Origin: UBA8231 sp036011085
Lineage (GTDB): Bacteria; Latescibacterota; UBA2968; UBA8231
Length of the DNA stretch: 64,000 bases
Reading direction: 5' to 3'
Assembly (NCBI GenBank): GCA_036011085.1
Contig: DASCMS010000075.1
Span: 36,418 to 100,417, forward strand
A program made the position numbers and the translations under genes. Numbering within the stretch: the first letter of the stretch is position 1; each line of letters begins with the position of its first letter. The notes below the pieces were generated by a model. That model ran no database searches, was not told the DNA's origin, and saw only the letters and a list, made by a program, of their open reading frames with translations. This document shows, piece by piece, positions 16,849 to 25,863 of the stretch.

Positions 16849-17840
16849 GGCGCTGCTACCTCGTTCTCCTGATCACGGCCTGCACCGGAGGCTGCGATCT
16901 CGATGGCCCCGACCCGCCGACGGCGGATCAGGTTCGTGCGGCGCTGTCCCTGCCGTGGTTTCGCGCCGCCTCTCTGGCGGATCGCGTCGAGGAGAGCTGG
17001 CGCCGACGGGACGCCGTCATTGAACGGGTCACCTTCCACGGACGCCGCGGCCAACCGATCCCTGCCCTCATCGGCTATTCGGATCTCGCCGCATCCCGAC
17101 CGTTGCCCGTCATTCTGTGTATGCCCGGCAGTCCCAACCGCAAGGAGGATCTCGTCGCCCCCCTGGACCTGCTGGCCTCGTGGGCGCAGGACGGATTCTT
17201 CGTCATCAGCATCGACCGCCCCTACCACGGTGACCGCCCCGGGGATCCGGAGGAGGCAATCCGCGAGAAGGGACTGCCCACCGTTCTCGGGGAGTATGTC
17301 TACGACCTGATGCGGGCCCTCGACTACGCTGCGACCCGTCCCGAGGCCGACATGACCCGTGTAGGCATGCTGGGACTGAGCATGGGGGGGATGGAATCAC
17401 TACTGCTGGCTGCCGTCGACGAGAGGGTGGGAGTCGTCGTCTCCGTCTCGGGACAGTTGAGCTGGCAGGATGTATTCCGTACCGACTCCTGGAAGCTGAT
17501 CTTTACCGGACTGCCCCTCACCCGGAAGTTGCGTGCGGAAAACGCCTCCGGCGACGTCGTCCTCGACGCCTTCCTGGCGCAGATGCCGGAACTGTCCGTA
17601 CTCGATGCCCCGGTCATCGCTGCGTCTCTGTCACCACGGCCACTGCTGCTGATGACGGGAGAGCGGGATCCCTACATCACGCCTGCCGCTGCCCGGCGCA
17701 CCCACGCGGCTGCCGTCGAGAGCTACCACCAGACTCCGGAGAGACTGCAACTGTGGATCGCCGGCGGGGTGGGGCATGCCTTCTCGGCGAGCATGCAGCG
17801 CCGGGCCCTCGACTGGTTCCGCCTCTGGCTGGCCGGCTGA
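16845..17840 (+). CDS. Alpha/beta-hydrolase, probable lipoprotein
   Basis: A 331-residue protein starting at a GTG that overlaps the gmd stop. The N-terminus is a short signal sequence with lipobox-like ITAC (Cys13), and a second Cys follows at 17. The hydrolase fold shows the oxyanion region LCMPGSPNRKED, the nucleophile elbow GLSMGG, the acid in GERDPY and the histidine in GVGHAF, so the Ser-Asp-His triad is complete. It resembles dienelactone-hydrolase or acetyl-esterase-like enzymes. It probably acts in the periplasm or at a membrane; substrate unknown. Coupling to gmd may suggest glycan deacylation, but that is inference. Confidence 0.8.
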   Translation: MRRCYLVLLITACTGGCDLDGPDPPTADQVRAALSLPWFRAASLADRVEESWRRRDAVIERVTFHGRRGQPIPALIGYSDLAASRPLPVILCMPGSPNRKEDLVAPLDLLASWAQDGFFVISIDRPYHGDRPGDPEEAIREKGLPTVLGEYVYDLMRALDYAATRPEADMTRVGMLGLSMGGMESLLLAAVDERVGVVVSVSGQLSWQDVFRTDSWKLIFTGLPLTRKLRAENASGDVVLDAFLAQMPELSVLDAPVIAASLSPRPLLLMTGERDPYITPAAARRTHAAAVESYHQTPERLQLWIAGGVGHAFSASMQRRALDWFRLWLAG

Positions 17841-17860
17841 TCTTCGGCTCGGAGCCGAGC

Positions 17861-18631
17861 TCAGTCCCGGCGGCGGGCGAATTTCCGGATCTGGCTGCAG
17901 ATGCGGTGCAGGACGGCGGCGTCGCGACGTTCCAGCGGTGTTCGTGACAGAAAGCGACGCAGGACACGCTCGAAGTTCGTCACATCGCTGTTGAAGGGAT
18001 GGAAGCCCACGGTCTCCATCGCATCGAGAACTCTTTCCACCAGTCGATCCATCCCTGCGGCCGTCGTCAACGGTGACACCTGAGAGCGCCGGGGTGAGGA
18101 GTCACCAAGCCGGCGGAACAGCTCGTAGGTTACCAGCAGCACCGCATGCGACAAGTTGAAGGAAGGATGAGGAACGGCGGAGGGTATCCGGATGAGCCGC
18201 TGGCAACGCAGCAGCTCGTCCCGCGACAGGCCATCTTTCTCCCGCCCGAAGATGACCGCCACTCGATGCCCCTGGACGGCGGTGAGTCCGGTTTCGGTCA
18301 GAACCGTGCGGTAGTCTTCCTCGACGACACGGAACCGCCCATCCCGGTGGGAGGTGCCGATCACGACATGACAGTCGGCGATGGCTTCGTCGAGGGTGGA
18401 CACGACACGGACGCCGTCGAGCAGTTCACTGGAACCGTGGGCCATCCAGTCAGTCTCGTCGGTGCGCCACGCACCGGGATTCACCAGAACCCAGTCGTGA
18501 AAACCGGTGTTGTTCAGCACCCTGGCGACGGAGCCTATGTTGCCGGGAGATGCCGGCTCGACGAGAACGATGCGGACGCGGTCGGCGTGCTTCGCGGCTG
18601 CGTGTTCGTCACCTGTGTTGCTCGGTCCCAA
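17861..18631 (-). CDS. trmJ: TrmJ-like tRNA/rRNA 2'-O-methyltransferase (SPOUT family)
   Basis: A SPOUT-fold methyltransferase with motif 1 PASPGNIGSVARVLNNTG, the SAM-knot motifs FGREKDGLSRDEL and PSFNLSHAVLLVTYEL, and a C-terminal helical extension as in TrmJ, which methylates the ribose of tRNA position 32. The reading frame stays open upstream to 18892, but that extra sequence is arginine-rich and unlike the family. TTG 18631 is preferred: it lies about 18 residues before the conserved core and has AAAGGA 8-9 bases upstream. The protein would be 256 residues. It is convergent with the lipoprotein hydrolase gene. Confidence 0.85.
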   Translation of the reverse strand: MGPSNTGDEHAAAKHADRVRIVLVEPASPGNIGSVARVLNNTGFHDWVLVNPGAWRTDETDWMAHGSSELLDGVRVVSTLDEAIADCHVVIGTSHRDGRFRVVEEDYRTVLTETGLTAVQGHRVAVIFGREKDGLSRDELLRCQRLIRIPSAVPHPSFNLSHAVLLVTYELFRRLGDSSPRRSQVSPLTTAAGMDRLVERVLDAMETVGFHPFNSDVTNFERVLRRFLSRTPLERRDAAVLHRICSQIRKFARRRD

Positions 18632-19166
18632 ATTGCCATGTCCTTTGTCTTGCGGTTTGGAAAAGCCAAGGCTACATTGGCTCACGAAACGGTGTGCACT
18701 CCTGGCGCCGGCTTTTCCCCTAATTGGACACGGAGCGCCCAAGGTCGCTCCCGACCCAAGACACCGAACTCCGAAACGATGGCGCAGCTCGCCCACCGAC
18801 CTGCGCATGGAGACCCGGTTCCGCCGCCTCACAACCCGCTTCTGACAGATCGCTCGATTGAGCCCACCGCGCCTGTGTGAAGGCGCGCCCACTTCGGTGG
18901 GTCAGGCTCTGGCGTCCCACCGGTAGATCCGGTGCAGGACTCGCCTGTTCTCGCTACCCCTCAAGCCGCTGCCTCGTGCAGCCGACCGGGACAGCGGGCA
19001 TGGGTCGACGTACGCCGGTCGCACACTCGAGCAACTCACCTAAGATACCTGTTTACAGGAAGTTACGACTATCTCCAAGAAACAGACCACAACGTCGAGG
19101 CCCAGCATCTGGGGCAGGGTATACCACATCATCCTGCCGTATCGATCACGGCTTGCCGTCGCCGCC
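18632..19166. other. Divergent intergenic region between trmJ and the ABC exporter gene
   Basis: About 535 bases (or about 430 if the ABC gene starts upstream) without a convincing gene. A plus-strand promoter-like pair TTGCGG (18650-18655) and TACATT (18673-18678) has a 17-base spacer. A small inverted repeat CCTGT/ACAGG lies at 19048-19059, followed by AGGAAG at 19057-19062. The two overlapping open frames here look like chance frames in GC-rich DNA. Confidence 0.5.
18650..18678 (+). promoter_or_regulatory. Possible promoter for the ABC exporter operon
   Basis: TTGCGG and TACATT are separated by 17 bases on the plus strand. The leader to the ABC gene would be about 380-480 bases, which is long, so this call is tentative. 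Confidence 0.4.
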
Positions 19167-20894
19167 GTGACGATGGTGGGCCTGACCGCGCTGGGACTCA
19201 CCTCGCCAAGGCTGTCTGCCAAGCTCATCGGCAAGGCCTTGACGGAGCCCCTCGACCGCGACCTGTTCCTGATCCTCGTCGGTCTGTTGTTCGCCGTGCA
19301 CCTGTTGAGCAACGCCTTCTCCTTTCTGTACTCCTACCAGATGCGCGTTCTGGGAGGACGGGTCGTGTTCGACCTGCGACGCCGTATGTACGACCACCTG
19401 CAACGCCTCTCCCTGGGATTCTACGAGTCACGGAGCTCGGGAGAGATCATCTCCCGCATGATGAACGACGTCAACTCCATCACCTCACTGGTGACGGGCA
19501 CGGTGCTCAATACGCTGATATCGTCGTTCAAGGCCGTCGCTATTCTCGCCATGTTGTTCGCCGAGAGCCTCGAAGTCACCCTGATGGCCATCGCCGTGCT
19601 GCCCCTGCATTTCCTCGGCTACTTCTTCTTCAACAGCCGGATTTCTCACACCGCCTGGAAGTCGTCGGAGAAGATGTCCCAAATCTACGGCAAGGTGAGC
19701 GAGGTCCTCGGCGCCATGAAGATGGTCAAATCTCACTCGGGGGAAATGCGGGAGAGTCGGTCGCTGATCACGCAGCTGCGAGAGAGCTACGACATCAATC
19801 TCTATTCCGGAAACCTCGGCAGCATCTGGGGCCACACGACCGGCAACATCTCTTACGTGGGGCAGGTCGCCGTCATGCTCGTCTGCGGCATCGCCGTACT
19901 GGACCTGGAGTTGTCCCTCGAACAGTACGTCCTGCTGATGTCGTACGTGGCGATGCTCTACCGACCCGTGTCGGAGCTGATCGGCGTCGTGCAGCAGATC
20001 CTGCCGGCCAAGGTGGGCATCCGCCGGGTCTTCGAGATCATGGACATGGAGCCCGAAGTCGTCGACCGCCCCGACGGCGCACGCGACAGGATCCGGGGCG
20101 AGGTGGTCTTCGAGGATGTCAGTTTCGCCTACGCCCAGGGCGATCAGGTCCTGACCGATGTTTCCTTTCGCGCCGAACCGGGCGAAGTCGTGGCTTTTGT
20201 CGGCCCATCTGGTTCCGGGAAGACGACGATCGCCAATCTGATCGCCCGCTTCTACGACCGCTCCCGGGGCGAGATCACGATCGACGGTCGGGATATCCAG
20301 GAATACGCGCTGCGGACACTGCGGGAGCAGATGAGTATCGTGCTGCAGGAGACCTTCCTCTTCCGCGGCACCATTCTCGATAACGTGCGCTACGGCAAAC
20401 CCGAGGCGACGACGGAAGAGATCGAGGAGGCGGCGAGGCTGGCCAACGCCCATGAGTTCATCTGTACGCTGCCGGACGGCTACCGTTCACTCATCGCCTC
20501 CAACGGCACCCGCCTGTCGGGAGGGCAGAGACAGCGAGTCGCCATCGCCCGAGCGCTGATCCGCAATCCCCGCATCCTCATTCTGGACGAGGCAACGTCG
20601 GCCCTCGATACGGTCTCGGAATCCAAGGTGCAGGATGCGTTGCAGCACCTGATGCAGAATCGAACGACCTTCATCATCGCTCACCGTCTGTCGACGATCA
20701 GGAATGCGAACAAGATCGTCGTCCTCAAGGAAGGTCGCGTCGAACAGATCGGCGGCCACGAGGAGCTGATCGACGAAGAGGGGCTGTACCGCGAGCTCTA
20801 CGACCCGGACTGGGCCAGGGAACAGAAGGACCTCCGAGACGAACGAATCGAGGAACTGGCACGGGCTGCCGGTTACCAGGAGCAGACGACATGA
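19167..20894 (+). CDS. MsbA-like ABC exporter (membrane domain fused to ATPase)
   Basis: A fused transmembrane and nucleotide-binding half-transporter. The ATPase domain has Walker A GPSGSGKTT, signature LSGGQRQRVAIARAL, Walker B ILILDEATSALD and the H-loop IIAHRLST. The membrane part resembles lipid A/lipid exporters such as MsbA. The first canonical start, GTG 19167, falls inside the first membrane helix: the same frame upstream encodes ILPYRSRLAVAAVTMVGL, typical of the family N-terminus, but contains no ATG, GTG or TTG back to the stop at 19041-19043. A non-canonical start (CTG 19134, or ATC/ACG near 19065-19071 behind AGGAAG) or a sequence error is likely. The stop overlaps the next ATG. 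Confidence 0.9.
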   Translation: MTMVGLTALGLTSPRLSAKLIGKALTEPLDRDLFLILVGLLFAVHLLSNAFSFLYSYQMRVLGGRVVFDLRRRMYDHLQRLSLGFYESRSSGEIISRMMNDVNSITSLVTGTVLNTLISSFKAVAILAMLFAESLEVTLMAIAVLPLHFLGYFFFNSRISHTAWKSSEKMSQIYGKVSEVLGAMKMVKSHSGEMRESRSLITQLRESYDINLYSGNLGSIWGHTTGNISYVGQVAVMLVCGIAVLDLELSLEQYVLLMSYVAMLYRPVSELIGVVQQILPAKVGIRRVFEIMDMEPEVVDRPDGARDRIRGEVVFEDVSFAYAQGDQVLTDVSFRAEPGEVVAFVGPSGSGKTTIANLIARFYDRSRGEITIDGRDIQEYALRTLREQMSIVLQETFLFRGTILDNVRYGKPEATTEEIEEAARLANAHEFICTLPDGYRSLIASNGTRLSGGQRQRVAIARALIRNPRILILDEATSALDTVSESKVQDALQHLMQNRTTFIIAHRLSTIRNANKIVVLKEGRVEQIGGHEELIDEEGLYRELYDPDWAREQKDLRDERIEELARAAGYQEQTT

Positions 20895-22066
20895 CCGCCG
20901 TACCGAAACTCTTCGAGGCTGCTGGACGAGCCGTGCCGCTGAAACGACCCATCGTCTTCGATCTGGTCGCTCACTACGAGCCGAGCGCGCACTTTCAGTT
21001 CACCCGACGGGTGCGCAACAACTTCGACGAGCTGGCCAACGAGTACAGCCGCTCCACGTGGCTGCTGGGACGGTATGGCGGGCGCGCCATCATGCAGACC
21101 GACATCGAGGGCATCGGCGTGGCCTGTCGCGTCGAGATCGGCCGGCTCGTGCTGCGGGAGGGCAACCAGTCCGAACTGATCCTGAGCGCCATGCAGATGT
21201 TCCGTCAGGCCCAGGACCGGGAGCTGGCTTCGGGTCCGGTAAGCCGGGTTCTCGTCCACTTTCCGAAGGCGGACAATCGCCCCAGGGAGCGCGAGATCGT
21301 CCGGGGCGCCTTTGACGAGGTGTTCGCCGAAGCCGATGGCGAGACAGAACTCGACAGCGCCTTTCTCGTCGAAGGGTTGGCCCGCCTGGAACTGGGCCGC
21401 TGTGTCGAATACCAGACGCTGACCAGCTACCTGCGCGAGGATGGTCACTTCCACAGCGCCCACCGCAACCGCATCGACAAGGTTCAGCGTCACCTGCAGC
21501 AGGAGGTCGGTCGCTACGAGAGTCACCGCTTCTTCCTGCGCACACACCCACCTCAGCCCGGTGAGGTCCCGGTCATCGATTTCTGCTACACAGGGGACAG
21601 AGCCGACGTGCGCGTCGAAGCCTTTATGGAGGGCTATACGGGGGAGAAGGTAGAGTTCGTGCCTCGCCAGCTGTATGAGAGACAGAGTGGTCAGTTTACC
21701 GGACTGGCAGACTACGAGCGTGCCAGCCGGCGGTTCGGCAAGCTCTGGATCCTGCAGTCGGATCTTGTCCGTCGACTCATGCCGCAGCAGGTCAGCGTTC
21801 TGTATCTGTTCTTCGACCAGCAACTGCAACCGGAGCTGGCGCGTACCTTCTCCTGGGATGAACTGTTCGATCGACAAAGACAGTCCGGGTTCATATCCCG
21901 CGCCTCGCGCAATTCGCAGACATACCTCGATATGGTTCTGGAGGGGCTTGTCCGCGATCGGTTTGTCTATGCGGAGGGTGAAAACTATCGCCTGGCACCG
22001 GGCTTTGATGCCTTCCGGCATGTCACCTTCTACCAGTTGGGGGAATACCGCAAACGGCAGATCTGA
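20891..22066 (+). CDS. Unknown conserved-looking protein, 391 aa
   Basis: I do not recognise this family. The ATG overlaps the ABC exporter stop (ATGA), so it is translationally coupled to it. The protein is soluble, with no signal peptide or membrane segment visible, and balanced charge. The C-terminal ~90 residues (FSWDELFDRQRQSGFISRAS onward, ending YQLGEYRKRQI) could form a winged-helix-like unit, but this is a guess. Two M16 peptidase-family genes and a THUMP-like gene follow, so it probably belongs to the same operon. Codon use and composition match the neighbours, which argues for a real gene. Confidence 0.7.
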   Translation: MTAVPKLFEAAGRAVPLKRPIVFDLVAHYEPSAHFQFTRRVRNNFDELANEYSRSTWLLGRYGGRAIMQTDIEGIGVACRVEIGRLVLREGNQSELILSAMQMFRQAQDRELASGPVSRVLVHFPKADNRPREREIVRGAFDEVFAEADGETELDSAFLVEGLARLELGRCVEYQTLTSYLREDGHFHSAHRNRIDKVQRHLQQEVGRYESHRFFLRTHPPQPGEVPVIDFCYTGDRADVRVEAFMEGYTGEKVEFVPRQLYERQSGQFTGLADYERASRRFGKLWILQSDLVRRLMPQQVSVLYLFFDQQLQPELARTFSWDELFDRQRQSGFISRASRNSQTYLDMVLEGLVRDRFVYAEGENYRLAPGFDAFRHVTFYQLGEYRKRQI

Positions 22067-22099
22067 CAGCGACGTCGCCTGCAGGACGGGAGCCTGCGC

Positions 22100-23419
22100 G
22101 TGACTCTCGCGCAAGACGTACCACCAGACACTGATTTCGGCAGCCGCAGCCTGGCCGGGGGTGCCTGGCTGCATGTGCGCCGCACAGCCCGGTTTAAATC
22201 GGTATGGGTGGACGTCTTCCTGCCCCAACTGATGCAGCCCACGGCTACCACCCGTCTGGCGCTGCTGGGCCGACTGCTCGAGCGCGGCACTCGCCAGCTG
22301 CCCGATCTGCGCGCCCTCAATCGCTACACCGACTGGCTGTACGGTGCCGCCATGTCGGTTCAGACCCTGGGTTTCGGTCCCTTCCAGGTCCTGCACCTGC
22401 ACTACGACGCCGTCGACGGAACCTACGTCCCGGAGGACGGCGGCAATCTGCTCGAATCCGGCCTGCGCCTGCTGGGCGACGTGCTTACCGATCCCTATCT
22501 CGAAGATGGCGCCCTGCCGGTGTCCCGCCTGCAGCAGGAGAAGGAATCTCTGCGACGGTATGTGGATGGTCTGCACAATGACCGTTCCTTGCTGGCACAG
22601 CGGCGTTGTATGGAACTGATGTGCGCTGGGAGCCCCTGGGCGTTGACCGCCTACGGGGACCCGGCGGAGATGGCCGACATCCAGGCAGATGAACTGCTGC
22701 GGCTTCTCGGCTCCTACTCCCGGACGGCACCCATGGACATCTATGTCTGTGGCGATGTCGAGGCCGAAGACGTGTCCGATCTGTGTTCCGAGTATCTTCC
22801 ACGGGGTGACTCACGTCGGGTGCCGCCCGCCGTTCCCGGTCTGCCGCCGCCAGGAATCTCACGCCACATTTCCGAGCCCGGAGACGTGGCTCAGGGAAGA
22901 CTCGTTCTCGGCTTCCGGACACCCGTTCTACTGAGTGCATCTGCAGCCGACTACGCAGCCTTGCTCCTGTTGAATCTGCTGTTCGGGGGTGACGCCCATT
23001 CGCGACTCTACAACCGGGTCCGCGAGGAATTGGGGTTGTGCTATCACATCGCCTCCTACCTGGAGCCGATGGCGGGGCTGGTTCTGGTGGAGGCAGGCGT
23101 CGAGCCGACGGACCGGCAGGCCGTGGTCGAGCAGGTCCTCGGCGAGCTGGCCGATCTCGCCCAGAAAGGCCCTTCCATGGCAGAATTCGAGCGCTCTCAG
23201 GCGTTGGCACGGCAGCGGTTCGATAGTGCCATAGATGGTCGTGACAGCCTTGTACGCTTCCACTACACCCGCCGACTCGCCGGCTCGAACACGGGGCGTG
23301 ACTGTCTGCTCAGGGCCCTGGGCTCTGTAACACCGGAGGCGGTACGCTGCGTTGCCACCGACATCAGGCTTGATACAGTTTTTTTCCTGGCACCAGCCGA
23401 CGCTTTGCGGCGAGATTGA
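22100..23419 (+). CDS. M16-family protein lacking the zinc site (YmfF-like partner subunit)
   Basis: A 439-residue protein with the overall M16 layout: a C-terminal domain with ARL-type SRLYNRVREELGLCYHIASYLEP is distinctive. The HxxEH zinc motif is absent from the N-terminal domain, where GRLLERGTRQLPDLRAL occupies its place. Such inactive subunits pair with an active M16 chain, as in B. subtilis YmfF with YmfH, and the next gene supplies that chain. It starts at GTG 22100. The physiological substrate is unknown; some database names link the YmfF/YmfH family to EF-P modification, which is not shown here. Confidence 0.82.
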   Translation: MTLAQDVPPDTDFGSRSLAGGAWLHVRRTARFKSVWVDVFLPQLMQPTATTRLALLGRLLERGTRQLPDLRALNRYTDWLYGAAMSVQTLGFGPFQVLHLHYDAVDGTYVPEDGGNLLESGLRLLGDVLTDPYLEDGALPVSRLQQEKESLRRYVDGLHNDRSLLAQRRCMELMCAGSPWALTAYGDPAEMADIQADELLRLLGSYSRTAPMDIYVCGDVEAEDVSDLCSEYLPRGDSRRVPPAVPGLPPPGISRHISEPGDVAQGRLVLGFRTPVLLSASAADYAALLLLNLLFGGDAHSRLYNRVREELGLCYHIASYLEPMAGLVLVEAGVEPTDRQAVVEQVLGELADLAQKGPSMAEFERSQALARQRFDSAIDGRDSLVRFHYTRRLAGSNTGRDCLLRALGSVTPEAVRCVATDIRLDTVFFLAPADALRRD

Positions 23420-23422
23420 TCG

Positions 23423-24679
23423 ATGCAGCGCCGGAATGAACCCCTGCGGGAATCCGTCGTCACCGAGCAGTTGGTCGGCGGTGGCCGCCTCTGTGTCGTG
23501 CCACGGCCTTCCAGGCGCTGCCATGCCGTGCTGAACATAGGCTTTGGCGCCCTGCACGAGGCCGGCGTCGGGGGCGGCGAACCCCCGGGGATCGCCCACT
23601 TCCTCGAACATCGCCTCTTTGAAAAGGATCACGGCGACATCAGTGAACGTTTCACTGACATCGGCGCCGATGTCGACGCCCAGACGGGATTCACCACGAC
23701 CTCGTTCTCCGTCACGGCCGGGGTTGAGGTCTTCCCGCAAGCGATGGAACTGCTGCTCGAACTCGTGGGTACGTCGCACTTTCCCCAGGACTCGGTGACC
23801 AGGGAGCGAACCATCGTCGGCCATGAGATTCAGCTGTACGAGGACAGTGTCGAGTGGGTCTCCTTCCAGACACTGCTCGCGGCTCTGTACCCCGATCAGC
23901 GAATCGCCATCGACATCGCCGGCACGCCGGAGAGCCTGCTGGCCATCGACGCCCCGATGCTCGAGCTCTGCCACCGTCGCCGCTACCGCGCCGACGCCAT
24001 GCACCTGTCTGCCTGTGGTCCCATTGACGCCGGCGATCTGGTCGGGATCTGTGATCGAGCGCTCGGGGACTGGCCAGAGGATCAGCTACGCCGGAAGGAA
24101 CCGGGCCGATCCCGGGCGCAACCCGCAAGTCTGCAGGCACCGATGCCGCTGTCGAGGCCGCGACATACCCTGGCGTTTCCCGATGAGCAACCGCGTCACG
24201 GGCTGGACCTGATGCGACAGGAACTGGCTCTGGAGATGACACTGGACATCCTCTTTGGGCCGAGAAGCGAGTTCTTCAGCCGTCACTACGAATCCGGCCT
24301 GCTCGATGGCGAGACCTTCGGCGGCGAGGTCCACCTGGACGAGAGCTACGGCTTCTGTCTCCTCGGTGGGGACACCGATGATCCAGAAGGCTTGCAGTCC
24401 GCCGTCCTCGATGAGCTGACAGAGGCACCCGGTTCGGACTGGCTCGAGACCGACTTCGAACGGGCCCGGCGTCGCGTCTTCGGCGACATGATCTGTCGAT
24501 GGGAAGACGTGGAGAGCACGGTGGGATTCCTGGAGAGCGCCAGCCTGCGCGGTTGTCACCCCTTCGACGCGACCGGACTCTACAGCGGCGAGCAGGCGGT
24601 GAACTCGGAAGATATCCGCCGCTGTCTGGAGCAGTGCCTGCGCCCCGACCGCGTCGCCGCCGCTACCCTGGCTGGATGA
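23423..24679 (+). CDS. M16-family zinc peptidase (YmfH-like)
   Basis: A 418-residue protein with the inverted zinc motif HFLEH in GIAHFLEHRLFEKDHGD, followed by GADVDAQTGFTTTSF. The third ligand glutamate is probably in GHEIQLYED about 75 residues later. The EKD after the motif matches the YmfH branch of M16 well. It likely forms a heterodimer with the zinc-less M16 protein encoded just upstream, separated by only 3 bases. The next start follows directly on its stop. Cytoplasmic: no signal peptide is seen. Confidence 0.88.
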   Translation: MQRRNEPLRESVVTEQLVGGGRLCVVPRPSRRCHAVLNIGFGALHEAGVGGGEPPGIAHFLEHRLFEKDHGDISERFTDIGADVDAQTGFTTTSFSVTAGVEVFPQAMELLLELVGTSHFPQDSVTRERTIVGHEIQLYEDSVEWVSFQTLLAALYPDQRIAIDIAGTPESLLAIDAPMLELCHRRRYRADAMHLSACGPIDAGDLVGICDRALGDWPEDQLRRKEPGRSRAQPASLQAPMPLSRPRHTLAFPDEQPRHGLDLMRQELALEMTLDILFGPRSEFFSRHYESGLLDGETFGGEVHLDESYGFCLLGGDTDDPEGLQSAVLDELTEAPGSDWLETDFERARRRVFGDMICRWEDVESTVGFLESASLRGCHPFDATGLYSGEQAVNSEDIRRCLEQCLRPDRVAAATLAG

Positions 24680-25651
24680 ATGAACACGGCCCGGATCCTC
24701 GACTATCAGCTATCCAGCATCGGCGGGTTCGAAGAGATCGTCGTCGATGAACTAGGAGCCGTCGTCGGCGGCAGAATCCAGGGCCTGCGCGTCGAGCACG
24801 GCGAGGTAGGCGGAGTCTACTTCCGTACCGAAGCCAGTCCCCGGCGCCTGCTGCAACTGGGTTGTCCCACCGCCATCGAGGCGGTGGCCGCTCAGGCCCA
24901 CGACGTCACTGTCGGTCAGCCCGGGCTAGAGCGTGTCCTGCGTTGTCTGCGCAGTCTGCCCGTGGCAGCTGTCCGGCGACTGGCGAAGGCCTGCGATGAA
25001 GGCGTCGATGTGGATCACGTCGAGCTTCGTGTCACGCTGCGCGGAGCGCACCGCTTCGTCGCTGCCGATGTGGAGAGGCTGGCACTGCCGGCACTTCACG
25101 AACTCGGCTTCCAGGAAAATCCACCGCCGCCGGGTTTCCGGGCGATGCCGCTGACGATCCGCGTCCGCAAGCGCCGAGCTTTCGTCACCGTACTTCTGGG
25201 ACCACGCCGCCCCGTCGGCGACCCCCAACGGGAGGGCTGGCCGGGACCCGCCCGCAACTGTGTCTCCCGGGTTCTCGATCTCGACGATGAACTGGTAGTG
25301 GGGGGGCTGCCGGCGCCCGGTGGCAGCGGGCTCTCCATCGCCGCCTCGGACATCGTTGCCAGTGCCGAGCACCTGCCGCTGAGGACGGGCCGACTACCCG
25401 TGCTGCTGCTGGTGTACGATCTCGACACCCATTCTGCCGTGGACCAGCTGCGGGAGGCTGTTCGTGCCGTGGCGCCGGGCGGCATTCTCGGTCTGCTTGT
25501 CCGGCGCAGCGAGCAACTGGCCGGCCTTCTGCACGAACTCGAGCTTCCTCTGGAGGTGATGGCGACCATTCCGTACTACGTTCGCCGCCGCCGTTGCGTC
25601 CTCTTCCTGCTCGAGCGCCTCGAACTGCTCAGCATTGAGTCCATGACCTGA
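24680..25651 (+). CDS. Degenerate THUMP/RNA-methyltransferase-like protein
   Basis: A 323-residue protein. The N-terminal part (SSIGGFEEIVVDELGAVVGG...GEVGGVYFRT, then a helical segment to about residue 150) has the THUMP pattern seen in RlmL, TrmG10 and Trm14-type RNA methyltransferases. The C-terminal half keeps the order of the Rossmann methylase fold (AASDIVASAEHLPLRTGRLPVLLLVYDL; VAPGGILGLLVRRS) but lacks a clean GxGxG motif, and the catalytic N/D-PPY motif is replaced by VYDLDTHS. It may be an RNA-binding remnant without methylase activity. It directly abuts the M16 gene. The family call is moderate. Confidence 0.6.
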   Translation: MNTARILDYQLSSIGGFEEIVVDELGAVVGGRIQGLRVEHGEVGGVYFRTEASPRRLLQLGCPTAIEAVAAQAHDVTVGQPGLERVLRCLRSLPVAAVRRLAKACDEGVDVDHVELRVTLRGAHRFVAADVERLALPALHELGFQENPPPPGFRAMPLTIRVRKRRAFVTVLLGPRRPVGDPQREGWPGPARNCVSRVLDLDDELVVGGLPAPGGSGLSIAASDIVASAEHLPLRTGRLPVLLLVYDLDTHSAVDQLREAVRAVAPGGILGLLVRRSEQLAGLLHELELPLEVMATIPYYVRRRRCVLFLLERLELLSIESMT

Positions 25652-25750
25652 GGATCGGCTTCAGGCACGGCCTTTGCGTTCCCAGTCTGCGGGCAGGAGT
25701 CTGACCGGCAACTGCCGTCCCGAAACGCTCTGATCAAGGGACCCAAGAGG

Positions 25751-25779
25751 TTGATTTTACAGGAGTTTCGTGCTAGTTT
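25751..25779 (+). promoter_or_regulatory. Probable promoter of the FliN-like gene
   Basis: TTGATT (25751-25756) and TAGTTT (25774-25779) are 17 bases apart. The leader to the ATG at 25864 would be about 78 bases. Confidence 0.5.
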
Positions 25780-25863
25780 CACAGACGTGGCAGCGGCACC
25801 GTCAACGCGGCCTCCGGCCCGGACAGGTTTTCCGCTTGGCCGCGACATCTTCCGGATGACGGA

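Noticed and set aside
17861..18892. Full open frame upstream of TrmJ taken as the real start
   Set aside because: The extra ~87 residues are Arg-rich and unlike TrmJ; TTG 18631 with a ribosome-binding sequence is better.
18932..20383. 483-codon plus-strand frame overlapping the ABC exporter
   Set aside because: Arg/Pro/His-rich shadow frame; the ABC gene with all ATPase motifs occupies the region.
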